Below, one piece after another: positions 51,509-59,406 of a stretch of 64,000 nucleotides of DNA. A program made the position numbers and the translations under genes. The stretch covers positions 115,521 through 179,520 of the forward strand of contig CAKVEP010000001.1 in the NCBI GenBank assembly GCA_934729465.1, read 5' to 3'. The first letter of the stretch is position 1. Each line of letters starts with the position of its first letter. This DNA is from an uncultured Eubacteriales bacterium. GTDB lineage: Bacteria > Bacillota > Clostridia > Oscillospirales > Acutalibacteraceae. The notes beneath the pieces were generated by a model, which had not been told where the DNA came from, made no database searches, and saw only the letters and a list, made by a program, of their open reading frames with translations.

Positions 51509-51793
51509 TTACTCTTTTGGATTATTATTATGATGTAAAGATGTTCTTTCGTTAATTTCCATTAACAATTTACTAAGCTCGTTAAGGCTACTAAAAATGT
51601 AAGGTACAGAAAGTACAACAATCGTCGTTACAAGAGACAATTCAGTTTCAATAAAAACTTTTGTTCCATGAAACAAGTCCCAAAGTGACATTCCCGCAAA
51701 AAGAAGTACTAATAAACTTGTTGTTATGCCAATAATACGATTACTTTTTTTAAACCTTTTCAACAAGACTTCAATGCTCTCTTTACTCATCAT
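51509..51793 (-). CDS. Small two-helix membrane protein inserted in the S10 operon
   Basis: A 94-residue protein not recognised, lying between rplW and rplB on the same strand. The ATG at 51793 is preceded by AAAGGGTG. The N-terminal ~22 residues are charged (SKESIEVLLKRFKKSNR), then come two helices, IIGITTSLLVLLFAGMSLWDL and LVTTIVVLSVPYIFSSL, joined by a short loop (FHGTKVFIETELS), and a polar tail ending in HHNNN. The size and two-helix plan recall holin-like or stress membrane proteins, but no family signature is seen. Gaps of 34 and 56 bases flank it, and it uses the operon's transcript. Confidence 0.75.
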   Translation of the reverse strand: MMSKESIEVLLKRFKKSNRIIGITTSLLVLLFAGMSLWDLFHGTKVFIETELSLVTTIVVLSVPYIFSSLNELSKLLMEINERTSLHHNNNPKE

Positions 51794-51827
51794 AATTTTC
51801 ACCCTTTCCAAAGGCTTCTCAGCACTA

Positions 51828-52118
51828 TTAAATCATGCCTTCGAAGAATTCGATTCCCTTGCTGTCTTGTTTAAGCTTTACAACAGCCTTTTTCCATGAT
51901 GGTGTGTAACCTTGAGTACGACCTTGACGACGTAAATGTCCTCTAACGTTTAAAGTATTTACCTTTTCAACCTTTACTCCGAAAAGCTTTTCTACTGCTT
52001 TTGCTATTTCAAGTTTGTTAGCGTCTTTTGCTACTTTAAAGGTGTATTTCTTCATGGCCATACCTGCCATACTTCTTTCTGTTACTATAGGCTTTAATAT
52101 AATATCTTGTTCTGCCAT
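51828..52118 (-). CDS. rplW: Ribosomal protein L23
   Basis: A 96-residue protein at the tunnel exit, the docking point for trigger factor and SRP. Segments: IILKPIVTERSMAGMAMKKY, KLEIAKAVEKLFGVKVEKVN. Its ATG overlaps the rplD stop by one base. Confidence 0.99.
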   Translation of the reverse strand: MAEQDIILKPIVTERSMAGMAMKKYTFKVAKDANKLEIAKAVEKLFGVKVEKVNTLNVRGHLRRQGRTQGYTPSWKKAVVKLKQDSKGIEFFEGMI

Positions 52119-52741
52119 TATGCATACACCTCCTCAATTTTACTCAATGCTTCTTTTACTACTACCAATTTTCCTGCATTTAAAATGTCGTAAACGTTTA
52201 GTGTGTTTACTTGAGCTGTCTTAACCCCAGGAATGTTTCTTGCTGAATTTATTATCTTGCTGTCAACTTCCGGTAATACTATTAACGGTTTCTTTTCAGC
52301 GTCTATTGCTTTTAGCATGTTTACTATGTTCTTTGTTTTGTATTCATTAACGCTTAATGAATCTAACACTAACATTTGGTTGTCAAGCACCTTGCTTGAA
52401 AATGCTGATTTCATAGCAAGTCTTCTCACCTTTTTGTTTAACACATATCTATAGCTGCGTGGCTTCGGTGCAAACACAATTCCACCATGTCTCCATTGAG
52501 GTGACCTTATTGAACCTTGTCTGGCATGACCTGTGCCCTTTTGTCTCCAAGGCTTCCTTCCGCCTCCGGATACTTCTGAACGTGTTAATGCTGACTGAGT
52601 TCCTTGACGTTGATTTGCTAAATAATTTACCACTACATCGTGCATTACAGACATATTTGGTTTTATTCCAAACACTGCATCAGATAATTCTACTGAGCCT
52701 ACTTCTTTACCTGCCATATCCAATACTGCTACTTTTGGCAT
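52118..52741 (-). CDS. rplD: Ribosomal protein L4
   Basis: A 207-residue protein with a tunnel loop (RSEVSGGGRKPWRQKGTGHA, RQGSIRSPQWRHGGIVFAPK). In some bacteria L4 represses its own S10 operon via the leader; whether that happens here is unknown, but the leader is structured. Confidence 0.99.
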   Translation of the reverse strand: MPKVAVLDMAGKEVGSVELSDAVFGIKPNMSVMHDVVVNYLANQRQGTQSALTRSEVSGGGRKPWRQKGTGHARQGSIRSPQWRHGGIVFAPKPRSYRYVLNKKVRRLAMKSAFSSKVLDNQMLVLDSLSVNEYKTKNIVNMLKAIDAEKKPLIVLPEVDSKIINSARNIPGVKTAQVNTLNVYDILNAGKLVVVKEALSKIEEVYA

Positions 52742-52758
52742 TACAATTCCTCCCTTCC

Positions 52759-53391
52759 TTAAGCCTTTACGCTATCGCGGATAAGAACTATACCGCCGTT
52801 TGCACCCGGTACTGCACCTTTTATCGCGATTAAATTGTTTTCAGCGTCAACTTTAACAATTTTTAAATTTTGAACTGTAACTCTTTCAGCACCAAGATGT
52901 CCTGCCATTTTCTTTCCCTTAAATACTCTTGAAGGGTCTGAACAAGCTCCTATTGAGCCTCCGTGACGTACTACTGGACCTGTACCGTGAGTTTCTTTAA
53001 GTCTTCTAAAGTTCCAGCGTTTAATTACACCTGCGTAACCTTTACCTTTGCTTGTACCGATTACATCTATTTTATCGCCTTCAGCGAATGTGTCAGCCTT
53101 TATTATGTCTCCAACATTCAAAGCCTCTGCGTCATCAAAGCGGAATTCTCTTAGCACTTTCTTTGGAGCCACATTTGATTTATCAAAGTGTCCTTTCAAC
53201 GGTTTGTTAAGCCTGTTTGGTTTAACATTTCCATAACCCATTTGAATTGCTGCGTATCCATCTTTTTCAACAGTCTTCTTCTGCGATACCATGCATGGTC
53301 CGGCTTCAACTACTGTTACTGGTATTACGTTTCCTTTTTCATCAAAGATTTGCGTCATACCGATTTTTTTACCTATGATTGCTTTTTTCAC
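52759..53391 (-). CDS. rplC: Ribosomal protein L3
   Basis: A 210-residue protein: MKKAIIGKKIGMTQIFDEKG at the start, then GTSKGKGYAGVIKRWNFRRL, HGTGPVVRHGGSIGACSDPSR and KMAGHLGAERVTVQNLKIVK. The start is GTG after AGGAGGT. Confidence 0.99.
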   Translation of the reverse strand: MKKAIIGKKIGMTQIFDEKGNVIPVTVVEAGPCMVSQKKTVEKDGYAAIQMGYGNVKPNRLNKPLKGHFDKSNVAPKKVLREFRFDDAEALNVGDIIKADTFAEGDKIDVIGTSKGKGYAGVIKRWNFRRLKETHGTGPVVRHGGSIGACSDPSRVFKGKKMAGHLGAERVTVQNLKIVKVDAENNLIAIKGAVPGANGGIVLIRDSVKA

Positions 53392-53464
53392 TTTCTTTAC
53401 CTCCTAGTTAGGTTATTGGTTGATGGGTTTCCACCAACTTGACCCCATCTGCACGTCCATTAAA

Positions 53465-53776
53465 TTAGAGTTTTATCTCTATTTCAACTCCTGCAGGGAG
53501 CTCTAAACTCATCAATGACTCTACTGTCTTATTTGATGGTCTGAGAATGTCGATAAGTCTTTTGTGGGTTCTTATCTCGAATTGTTCACGGCTGTCCTTG
53601 TACTTATGTACAGCACGCAATATTGTTATAACTTGCTTTTCAGTTGGAAGCGGTACTGGACCTGAAATCTTCGCACCTGACTTTTTAGCCGTTTGAACTA
53701 TTTTTTCTGCTGATTGGTCAACTAATTGATGATCATAACCCTTTAGTCTTATTCTGATTTTCTCCTTGACTGCCAA
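53465..53776 (-). CDS. rpsJ: Ribosomal protein S10
   Basis: A 103-residue protein, first of the S10 operon; it also serves NusA/NusB antitermination complexes. Segments: EKIRIRLKGYDHQLVDQSAE, GPVPLPTEKQVITILRAVHK, FEIRTHKRLIDILRPSNKTV. The start is TTG after AAGGAGGCG. Confidence 0.99.
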   Translation of the reverse strand: MAVKEKIRIRLKGYDHQLVDQSAEKIVQTAKKSGAKISGPVPLPTEKQVITILRAVHKYKDSREQFEIRTHKRLIDILRPSNKTVESLMSLELPAGVEIEIKL

Positions 53777-53829
53777 TTAAATCGCCTCCTTATAGTTAAT
53801 AGTTGGCGGGCACACCTTAGTTACTTATC

Positions 53830-53843
53830 CACCCTTCCGGGTG
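53830..53843 (-). other. GGAA-tetraloop hairpin in the S10 leader
   Basis: CACCC and GGGTG close a GGAA loop on the minus strand, a stable GNRA fold about 50 bases before rpsJ. It has no T run and may be a protein or ribosome contact. Confidence 0.5.
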
Positions 53844-53867
53844 TTTCATTTTGTGAGCATTTTAAAA

Positions 53868-53893
53868 CCGGATTAATCTTTAAATCAATCCGG
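53868..53893 (-). other. Hairpin at the end of the S10-leader open frame, possible attenuator
   Basis: On the minus strand CCGGATTGAT pairs with ATTAATCCGG (one mismatch/wobble) and is followed by TTTT. It is a weak intrinsic-terminator shape. The stop codon of the small leader frame lies in the loop, so translation would open the hairpin. Confidence 0.5.
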
Positions 53894-54017
53894 GATAAGT
53901 CAGAAAGTATTCAACATTCCACGCAGCAAAAGCAACTATTGCCACATAAAACATTAAAAAATATCCTTTCGCCCGGTTTGAAATCGGACATACTCCACGG
54001 AAAAACCGATTTTTCAA
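53880..54017 (-). CDS. Putative 45-residue leader peptide of the S10 operon, membrane-like
   Basis: An open frame starting TTG with GGGAGG 6 bases upstream, a full-strength site for this genome. The product begins MKNRFFRGVCPISNRAKGYF and then has a hydrophobic run, LMFYVAIVAFAAW, ending EYFLTYPGLI. So it looks like a basic-headed single-helix membrane peptide. The stop lies in the loop of the hairpin at 53868-53893. It could be a real small membrane protein or a sensing leader peptide that couples membrane insertion or translation to S10-operon transcription. It is not recognised from any family, and chance coding cannot be excluded from one sequence. Confidence 0.5.
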   Translation of the reverse strand: MKNRFFRGVCPISNRAKGYFLMFYVAIVAFAAWNVEYFLTYPGLI

Positions 54018-54064
54018 TCGCAACCTCCCGCTTCATCGCATATCAATTGCAGTCACGCTCCATT

Positions 54065-54093
54065 ATTATAACATACATTTCTTTCATATGCAA
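54065..54093 (-). promoter_or_regulatory. Promoter of the S10-spc-alpha super-operon
   Basis: On the minus strand TTGCAT (54088-54093), exactly 17 bases, and a perfect TATAAT (54065-54070). It is the best promoter upstream of rpsJ, and no other strong one is seen inside the ribosomal cluster. Confidence 0.85.
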
Positions 54094-54114
54094 GTATATT
54101 TTTTAATTTTATAA

Positions 54115-54150
54115 TAAAAATTCAGGGTTAAATTTACATTTTAACCCTGA
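54115..54150 (-). terminator. Terminator of the leucine-rich-repeat gene
   Basis: A perfect 10-bp stem (CAGGGTTAAA, 54123-54132, with 54140-54149) followed by AATTTTTATT on the minus strand, 18 bases beyond the stop at 54168. It insulates the S10 promoter. Confidence 0.85.
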
Positions 54151-54167
54151 TATACTATTTTTCTTTT

Positions 54168-55151
54168 TTATTTTATGCTTTCAAATTTTATTTTGTTTTT
54201 TATTGCGTACTTTTCAGCCGTTGAACCTCTTTCAGCGTGAATAGTCAATTTGTCGCAATAGTAAAATGCATGATGCCCAACGTGAACGTCTTTCGACAAT
54301 ATTTTTATGTCTGTCATTCCCACGCAGTCAAAAAACGCACTGCTCCCTATAGACACCATACTTTCAGGCAACTTCACTTCGTTTAATGACGTACAATCCC
54401 CAAACGCACACGAACCTATTACTTTAAGATTGTTACCAAACTGTACACTTTTCAAACTGCTACATTTGTAAAAAGCCATGTCTCCTATTGCTTTTAAATT
54501 TTCGGAAAATTTAATGCTTTCTATCTTATCACACCCAAAAAACGCATAAGCTCCTATGTTTACAACGCTATTGGGCATAACATAATCCTTTTCTAAACAC
54601 GAAGGACACAAAATCAAATTTGTTACGTCTTTATTAAATAGTACTCCGTCAACGCTTGCAAAACTTTCATTTTCCTCATCAACGTTTATAGCTTTTAAAG
54701 ATTCGCAACCCCAAAAGCACAAATCCCCTATTGACTCCAGTTCGCTTCCTATATAAACCTCTTCCAATGCTGTACAATTCGAAAAGCAGAAAGAACCAAT
54801 ACTCTCAATGTCGCCCGCAAGTTCAACGTTTCTCAAAGAGCTACATCCTGAAAATGCATAGTTACCTATTGTTTTAACTTTATTTGGAATTTTTACACTC
54901 TTAATTTCCGTATGGTCTGAAAAAACAAAATTATCTATCGACGTTACTCCTTCTGGAATGACCACGTTTTCACTCTTTCCGAAGTATCCCACTAACGCTC
55001 CGTCTTTATTAATAGAAAATTCGTCTTGAGAACTTGCTTGTTCTGTCAGGCATGAATTTTCTTTTGCATTTACGCAATTTATTGCAAATGGACTAAGGGC
55101 AAATACCACAGACAAAAAAGCAATTGCGCTTTTAAATTTAATATTAAGCAT
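54168..55151 (-). CDS. Secreted BspA-type leucine-rich-repeat protein
   Basis: About 327 residues. A signal peptide (KFKSAIAFLSVVFALSPFAI, cleavage near VNA-K) leads into at least eight LRR_5/BspA repeats of ~23 residues: pattern IGxxAFxxCxxLxxVxLPxxVxx, for example TIGNYAFSGCSSLRNVEL, SIGSFCFSNCTALEEVYI, SIGDLCFWGCESLKAINV, AIGDMAFYKCSSLKSVQF, SIGSSAFFDCVGMTDIKI. A spacer with FASVDGVLFNKDVTNLIL interrupts them in mid-protein. It ends in a half repeat with no anchor. Relatives in gut and oral bacteria bind host or bacterial surfaces. The ATG at 55151 has GGGGGAA upstream; a longer frame from a TTG is open. Confidence 0.9.
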   Translation of the reverse strand: MLNIKFKSAIAFLSVVFALSPFAINCVNAKENSCLTEQASSQDEFSINKDGALVGYFGKSENVVIPEGVTSIDNFVFSDHTEIKSVKIPNKVKTIGNYAFSGCSSLRNVELAGDIESIGSFCFSNCTALEEVYIGSELESIGDLCFWGCESLKAINVDEENESFASVDGVLFNKDVTNLILCPSCLEKDYVMPNSVVNIGAYAFFGCDKIESIKFSENLKAIGDMAFYKCSSLKSVQFGNNLKVIGSCAFGDCTSLNEVKLPESMVSIGSSAFFDCVGMTDIKILSKDVHVGHHAFYYCDKLTIHAERGSTAEKYAIKNKIKFESIK

Positions 55152-55194
55152 CAAAAATTCCCCCAATTTACATATTTTTAATTATCATGTCCGC

Positions 55195-55224
55195 ATTATA
55201 TCATAGATGTTTATATAAAGTCAA
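55195..55224 (-). promoter_or_regulatory. Promoter for the leucine-rich-repeat gene
   Basis: On the minus strand TTGACT (55219-55224), 18 bases and a perfect TATAAT (55195-55200), about 45 bases before the ATG. Confidence 0.7.
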
Positions 55225-55242
55225 CATTTCCCAAAATAAAAT

Positions 55243-56955
55243 TTATTTTCTCTTGTTAGTTTTAAATCCATCTTTAAGCGATACTGAGCGATTAAATACA
55301 ATTTTTTGTGAATTGCTTTCACGATTGTCGACACAAAAATAACCCAATCTCATAAATTGATACGACTCTCCAGGCACTGCATCTTTCAATGAATTTTCTA
55401 ATTTACATCCCTTTAAAACTTCTAAAGAATTTGGATTTATATATTCAACAAATTCTTTTTCTCCTCCCTCAGGGTCAGAAACCGTAAATAAATTGTTGTA
55501 AAGCCTAACTTCCGCATCAATCGAATTTTTAGCGTCAACCCAGTGTATCGTACCTTTAACCTTTCTTCCGTCCGGAGTATTTCCTCCTCTGGTTTCAGGG
55601 TCATATTCAGCGTAAACTTCAACAACATTTCCATTTTCGTCCTTCTTGCACCCCGTACAACGAACTATATACGTCGTTTTAAGCCTTACCTCATTCCCCG
55701 GATACATTCTGAAATATCCCTTAACAGGTTCTTCCATGAAGTCTGTTCTTTCTATATATAGCTCTCTTGAAAACGTAATCTTACGCATTCCTGCGGATTC
55801 ATCGTTAGGATTATTTTCAATTTCAAACTCTTCCGTTTTATCTTCGGGATAGTTCGTAATTATAAGCTTAATTGGGTCTAAGACCGCCATTGCACGCTTT
55901 GCATTCATGTTTAAATCTTCTCTTAAACAGTGCTCTAAAAAGCCGTAATCAACCGTGCTTATAACCTTAGACACGCCTATTCTTTCGCAGAAATTTTTTA
56001 TTGAAGCAGGAGTATATCCTCTACGTCTCAAACCACATAAAGTAGGCATCCTAGGGTCGTCCCAACCGCTTACGTATCCGCCTTCAACAAGCTGACGAAG
56101 CTTTCTTTTACTCATAACCGTATTGTTAATTCCAAGCCTTGCAAACTCTATCTGACGTGGCTTTGAGCTACAATCTATATTATTTATAACCCACTCATAA
56201 AGAGGTCTGTGGTCTTCAAACTCTAAAGAACACAACGAATGAGTAATATCTTCCAAAGCGTCTTCAATCGGATGAGCATAGTCATACATAGGGTATATAC
56301 ACCATTTATCGCCAGTTCTGTGGTGTTTTGACCTATTTATTCTGTATATTACAGGGTCTCTCATATTGAAATTACCTGAATTTAAGTCTATCTTAGCTCT
56401 TAAAGTCATTTTACCGTCTTCAAACTCTCCGTTTTTCATACGCTCGAATAAATCTAAACTTTCTTCGATAGGTCTTTCTCTATACGGGCTAACGGCAGGA
56501 TGATTTAAGTCACCCCTGTTTGCCTTGACCTGCTCAGGAGTAAGCTCACACACATACGCTAAACCTTTTTTTATCAAGCCAACAGCAAATTCATACATTT
56601 TATCAAAGTAATCAGAAGCATAATAAAATCTGTCTTGCCAGTCAAAGCCAAGCCACTTTATGTCTTCCTTTATCGAGTCTACATATTCAACGTCTTCTTT
56701 TGTTGGGTTTGTGTCGTCCATTCTCAAATTACAAATCCCATTAAATTTTTCAGCCGTACTAAAGTCAATACAAATAGCTTTTGCGTGACCTATATGAAGA
56801 TACCCATTTGGTTCGGGCGGAAACCTTGTGTGGACCGTCTTACCGGCAAATCTTCCTTCGCTTGATATATCTTCCTTTATAAACTCGTGAATAAAGTTAC
56901 CGGTTATTTCTTCGTTTTCAGTTTCTTTAGCGTTAAGTATATCATTTTTATCCAT
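55243..56955 (-). CDS. glnS: Glutaminyl-tRNA synthetase
   Basis: A 570-residue class-I synthetase that charges tRNA-Gln directly. It has the HIGH motif in TRFPPEPNGYLHIGHAKAI and the KMSKS-like VMSKRKL. The block YPMYDYAHPIEDALEDITHS with LCSLEFEDHRPLYEWV marks it as GlnRS, not GluRS. The C-terminal two-barrel anticodon-binding part follows, with a CTGCKKDENGNV insert. Most Firmicutes lack GlnRS and make Gln-tRNA by amidation, so the gene is lineage-restricted and probably acquired. It lies 19 bases after gltX, so the two are likely co-transcribed. Confidence 0.96.
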   Translation of the reverse strand: MDKNDILNAKETENEEITGNFIHEFIKEDISSEGRFAGKTVHTRFPPEPNGYLHIGHAKAICIDFSTAEKFNGICNLRMDDTNPTKEDVEYVDSIKEDIKWLGFDWQDRFYYASDYFDKMYEFAVGLIKKGLAYVCELTPEQVKANRGDLNHPAVSPYRERPIEESLDLFERMKNGEFEDGKMTLRAKIDLNSGNFNMRDPVIYRINRSKHHRTGDKWCIYPMYDYAHPIEDALEDITHSLCSLEFEDHRPLYEWVINNIDCSSKPRQIEFARLGINNTVMSKRKLRQLVEGGYVSGWDDPRMPTLCGLRRRGYTPASIKNFCERIGVSKVISTVDYGFLEHCLREDLNMNAKRAMAVLDPIKLIITNYPEDKTEEFEIENNPNDESAGMRKITFSRELYIERTDFMEEPVKGYFRMYPGNEVRLKTTYIVRCTGCKKDENGNVVEVYAEYDPETRGGNTPDGRKVKGTIHWVDAKNSIDAEVRLYNNLFTVSDPEGGEKEFVEYINPNSLEVLKGCKLENSLKDAVPGESYQFMRLGYFCVDNRESNSQKIVFNRSVSLKDGFKTNKRK

Positions 56956-56974
56956 AATAAATCTTCCTTCTATA

Positions 56975-58438
56975 TTAATTTTTTAGTTTGTCTATTCCCG
57001 CCTGTATCCTGTTAAGAGATTCCTGTTTACCTAATATATCGAGAATTTCTATAGCTCCGCCGGGAGTCATTTTTTGTCCTGAAAGGGCTATTCTTATAGG
57101 CCACATTACAGTACCGTTTTTAAGACCGTTATCTTGAGCAAATTTAATTAATAAATCATGGAGTGTGTTAAACGACCAGTCTTCAACAGCATTAAGCATC
57201 TCTTTTGAAGATTCCAGCATTTTAAGAGAATTTTCAAGGTTTGTTTTACTTTTTTTGTTAATGTACATCTCTTTGTCATACTCCGAAACTTTCCCGAAAA
57301 ATTTCACAACCTCAGGAATATCCGTTAATTTAACTGTTCTTTCATGCAGTACGCTTGCAATTTTTTTGCTATCTAAATTTTTACTCCCCACACCCTCTTC
57401 TATGTAAGGCGCCGCAATTTTACAAAAATCTTCAACAGTCATATTCCTTATATACTCTGCATTAAACCAGTTAAGCTTATCGTAGTCAAACACAGACGGT
57501 GATTTACTTATTCTTTTCACAGAAAATTCCTTGCATAATTCCTCAAGCGAAAAGATTTCTTTGTTCTCTTCAGGACACCATCCCAAAAGAGCTATATAAT
57601 TAATAATAGCCTCACTTAAATATCCGTCTTTAACGAGTTCTTCGAAGCTCACCGCTCCATGACGCTTTGAAAGTTTAGACACGCTTCCGTCTTCATTTTT
57701 ACCCATTATCAAAGGAAGATGAATATACGTTGGAATTTCCCAACCAAAAGCTTCGTATAAAAGATTATACTTAGGCGTTGAAGACAAATATTCACATCCT
57801 CTCACAACATGAGTAATATTCATCGTGTGGTCGTCTATAACATTAGCAAAATTATATGTTGGATAGCCGTCTGCCTTTATCAAAATCTGGTCTTGGAGTT
57901 CCTTGTTTTCAACCGTAACTTCGCCAAAAACCATATCATGAAATGTTGTAGTTCCCTCCATTGGCATCTTCTGTCTGATAACATAAGGAGCTCCTTCTTT
58001 CATTTTACGCTCAATTTCTTCTTTTGATAAATTTCTACAATGTCTGTCGTAGCCACCAAATTCATTCTCACCGTCTTTTAGCTTAAGAGATTGCAGTCTT
58101 TCTTTGTCGCAAAAACAGTAGTATGCTTTTCCTTCCTCAACCAGCTTTTTAGCATATGGTAAATACATATCTTTCCTCTGACTTTGAACGTAAGGTCCGT
58201 ATTTTCCTCCCACGTCTGGTCCTTCGTCGTGAGTCAGCCCAACCTTTTTAAGAGTGGAGTATATAACCTCTTCCGCTCCTTCAACATACCTTTCTTGGTC
58301 TGTGTCTTCAATCCTCAAAACGAAATCTCCGCCATTTGACTTCGCTATCAAATATTCATAAAGCGCTGTTCTTAAATTTCCTATATGCATAAACCCGGTC
58401 GGACTCGGCGCATATCTTGTTCTAACTTTTTTACTCAT
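56975..58438 (-). CDS. gltX: Glutamyl-tRNA synthetase
   Basis: A 487-residue class-I synthetase. RYAPSPTGFMHIGNLRTALYEYL is the HIGH region, and KLSKRHGAVSFEEL is KMSKS. A GC/zinc-free catalytic insert and the C-terminal helical anticodon domain (about 320-487) follow. With glnS next to it, this enzyme need only charge tRNA-Glu. GGAGGAAGTG precedes the ATG. Confidence 0.97.
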   Translation of the reverse strand: MSKKVRTRYAPSPTGFMHIGNLRTALYEYLIAKSNGGDFVLRIEDTDQERYVEGAEEVIYSTLKKVGLTHDEGPDVGGKYGPYVQSQRKDMYLPYAKKLVEEGKAYYCFCDKERLQSLKLKDGENEFGGYDRHCRNLSKEEIERKMKEGAPYVIRQKMPMEGTTTFHDMVFGEVTVENKELQDQILIKADGYPTYNFANVIDDHTMNITHVVRGCEYLSSTPKYNLLYEAFGWEIPTYIHLPLIMGKNEDGSVSKLSKRHGAVSFEELVKDGYLSEAIINYIALLGWCPEENKEIFSLEELCKEFSVKRISKSPSVFDYDKLNWFNAEYIRNMTVEDFCKIAAPYIEEGVGSKNLDSKKIASVLHERTVKLTDIPEVVKFFGKVSEYDKEMYINKKSKTNLENSLKMLESSKEMLNAVEDWSFNTLHDLLIKFAQDNGLKNGTVMWPIRIALSGQKMTPGGAIEILDILGKQESLNRIQAGIDKLKN

Positions 58439-58454
58439 TATAACACTTCCTCCA

Positions 58455-59378
58455 TCATTGATTATTTAAACTCCGAACATATTCTTCCAAGCATAAACCG
58501 CTCTCCTTTATTTTAATGGCGTTTTCCTTTCCAACATATCTAAAATGCCACGGTTCATAAATAACGCCTGTTATACTTTGGTCTTTTTTCGGGTATCTCT
58601 CTATAAAGCCGTATTCAGCGGAATGGGAAAGAAGCCATTGATACTCTTTTGTTTTGTAAAAATCATCTTCCACTCCGTTAAAGTCAACGGCAAGACCCGT
58701 GTTATGTTCGCTCGTATAAGGTTTCGCAACCACACTTTGTGCACTTTTTTCAGCCTCTTGCTCGCTTAATCCCTTGTTTTTTTCTCTTTGAACCTGCCGA
58801 TTAAAAAGCATTGTTTGGCGTTCCACACTCCGATATCCTGATGATATCCACAATATTATACCATCTTTTTTAGCGTCTGATATCATTTTTTCAAGATTTT
58901 CCGAAATATCTGCCCCAACTTCTTTTCCCCTACAAATTTTAGTCTTTACTTTGAACTTTTTCGGGATTAAATTATCTTTGTTTACAACTATCATTTCAGC
59001 GCTACAGCTATCATTCCATTTGCTGAACTCTTTTTCATAGCCTTTATTCCCATCCGTCTGAGCGGTTGAATCCTCTTGATTGTCTTGCGAATCCTTTTGA
59101 ACAATCTCTCCCTCAATTTGAGCATTCTTCTCTTCATCAGTTAAAGTCTCATTATCGTCCATATTCTTCTGTGCATAACTGTCAAAGCTACTTGATATAC
59201 TGCCTTTTCCTTTGCCGTCTACAAACACATAAAAAACTATAGTTGCTCCGATTATTAACACTGCTATAACAGATAAAACAGAAACCCACTTTACCATCTT
59301 CAACATTTTATTTCCAAACTTTTTATACCTGTTTAACTTTTCAGCATGTTCATTGTTAAGCCTTCTATACCTTCCCAT
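58455..59378 (-). CDS. VanY-family D-Ala-D-Ala carboxypeptidase, membrane-anchored
   Basis: A 307-residue protein. A basic N-terminus is followed by one membrane helix (VSVLSVIAVLIIGATIVFYVF, about 34-54), an acidic linker rich in Gln/Asp/Glu, and a C-terminal VanY/peptidase M15B domain with zinc motif SEHNTGLAVDF, the SGYRS region and the final EPWHFRYVG. Such enzymes trim the D-Ala from peptidoglycan side chains. The neighbours give no vancomycin cluster, so a housekeeping wall role is likely, not resistance. It follows the large phosphoesterase by 28 bases. Confidence 0.93.
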   Translation of the reverse strand: MGRYRRLNNEHAEKLNRYKKFGNKMLKMVKWVSVLSVIAVLIIGATIVFYVFVDGKGKGSISSSFDSYAQKNMDDNETLTDEEKNAQIEGEIVQKDSQDNQEDSTAQTDGNKGYEKEFSKWNDSCSAEMIVVNKDNLIPKKFKVKTKICRGKEVGADISENLEKMISDAKKDGIILWISSGYRSVERQTMLFNRQVQREKNKGLSEQEAEKSAQSVVAKPYTSEHNTGLAVDFNGVEDDFYKTKEYQWLLSHSAEYGFIERYPKKDQSITGVIYEPWHFRYVGKENAIKIKESGLCLEEYVRSLNNQ

Positions 59379-59406
59379 AAAACACTACCCCTTTTTAAAC
59401 TAAGAA

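Larger units (their letters stand above)
53777..54064 (-). promoter_or_regulatory. Structured leader of the S10 operon
   Basis: About 290 transcribed bases before rpsJ. In order on the minus strand: the small open frame at 54017-53880, the CCGGATT/AATCCGG hairpin at its end, a CACCC-GGAA-GGGTG hairpin with a GNRA-type loop (53830-53843), then the rpsJ ribosome site. Such a length and structure suggest regulation of the operon, as known for S10 leaders elsewhere, but it does not look like the E. coli one. Confidence 0.6.

Noticed and set aside
58439..58454. T-box or amino-acid-responsive leader before gltX-glnS
   Set aside because: Only 16 bases separate gltX from the preceding gene, and no T-box core sequence is present.
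58455..59378. Vancomycin-resistance cluster around the VanY-like gene
   Set aside because: No vanH, vanA/B-type ligase, vanX or VanRS genes are adjacent; the neighbours are an esterase and tRNA synthetases.
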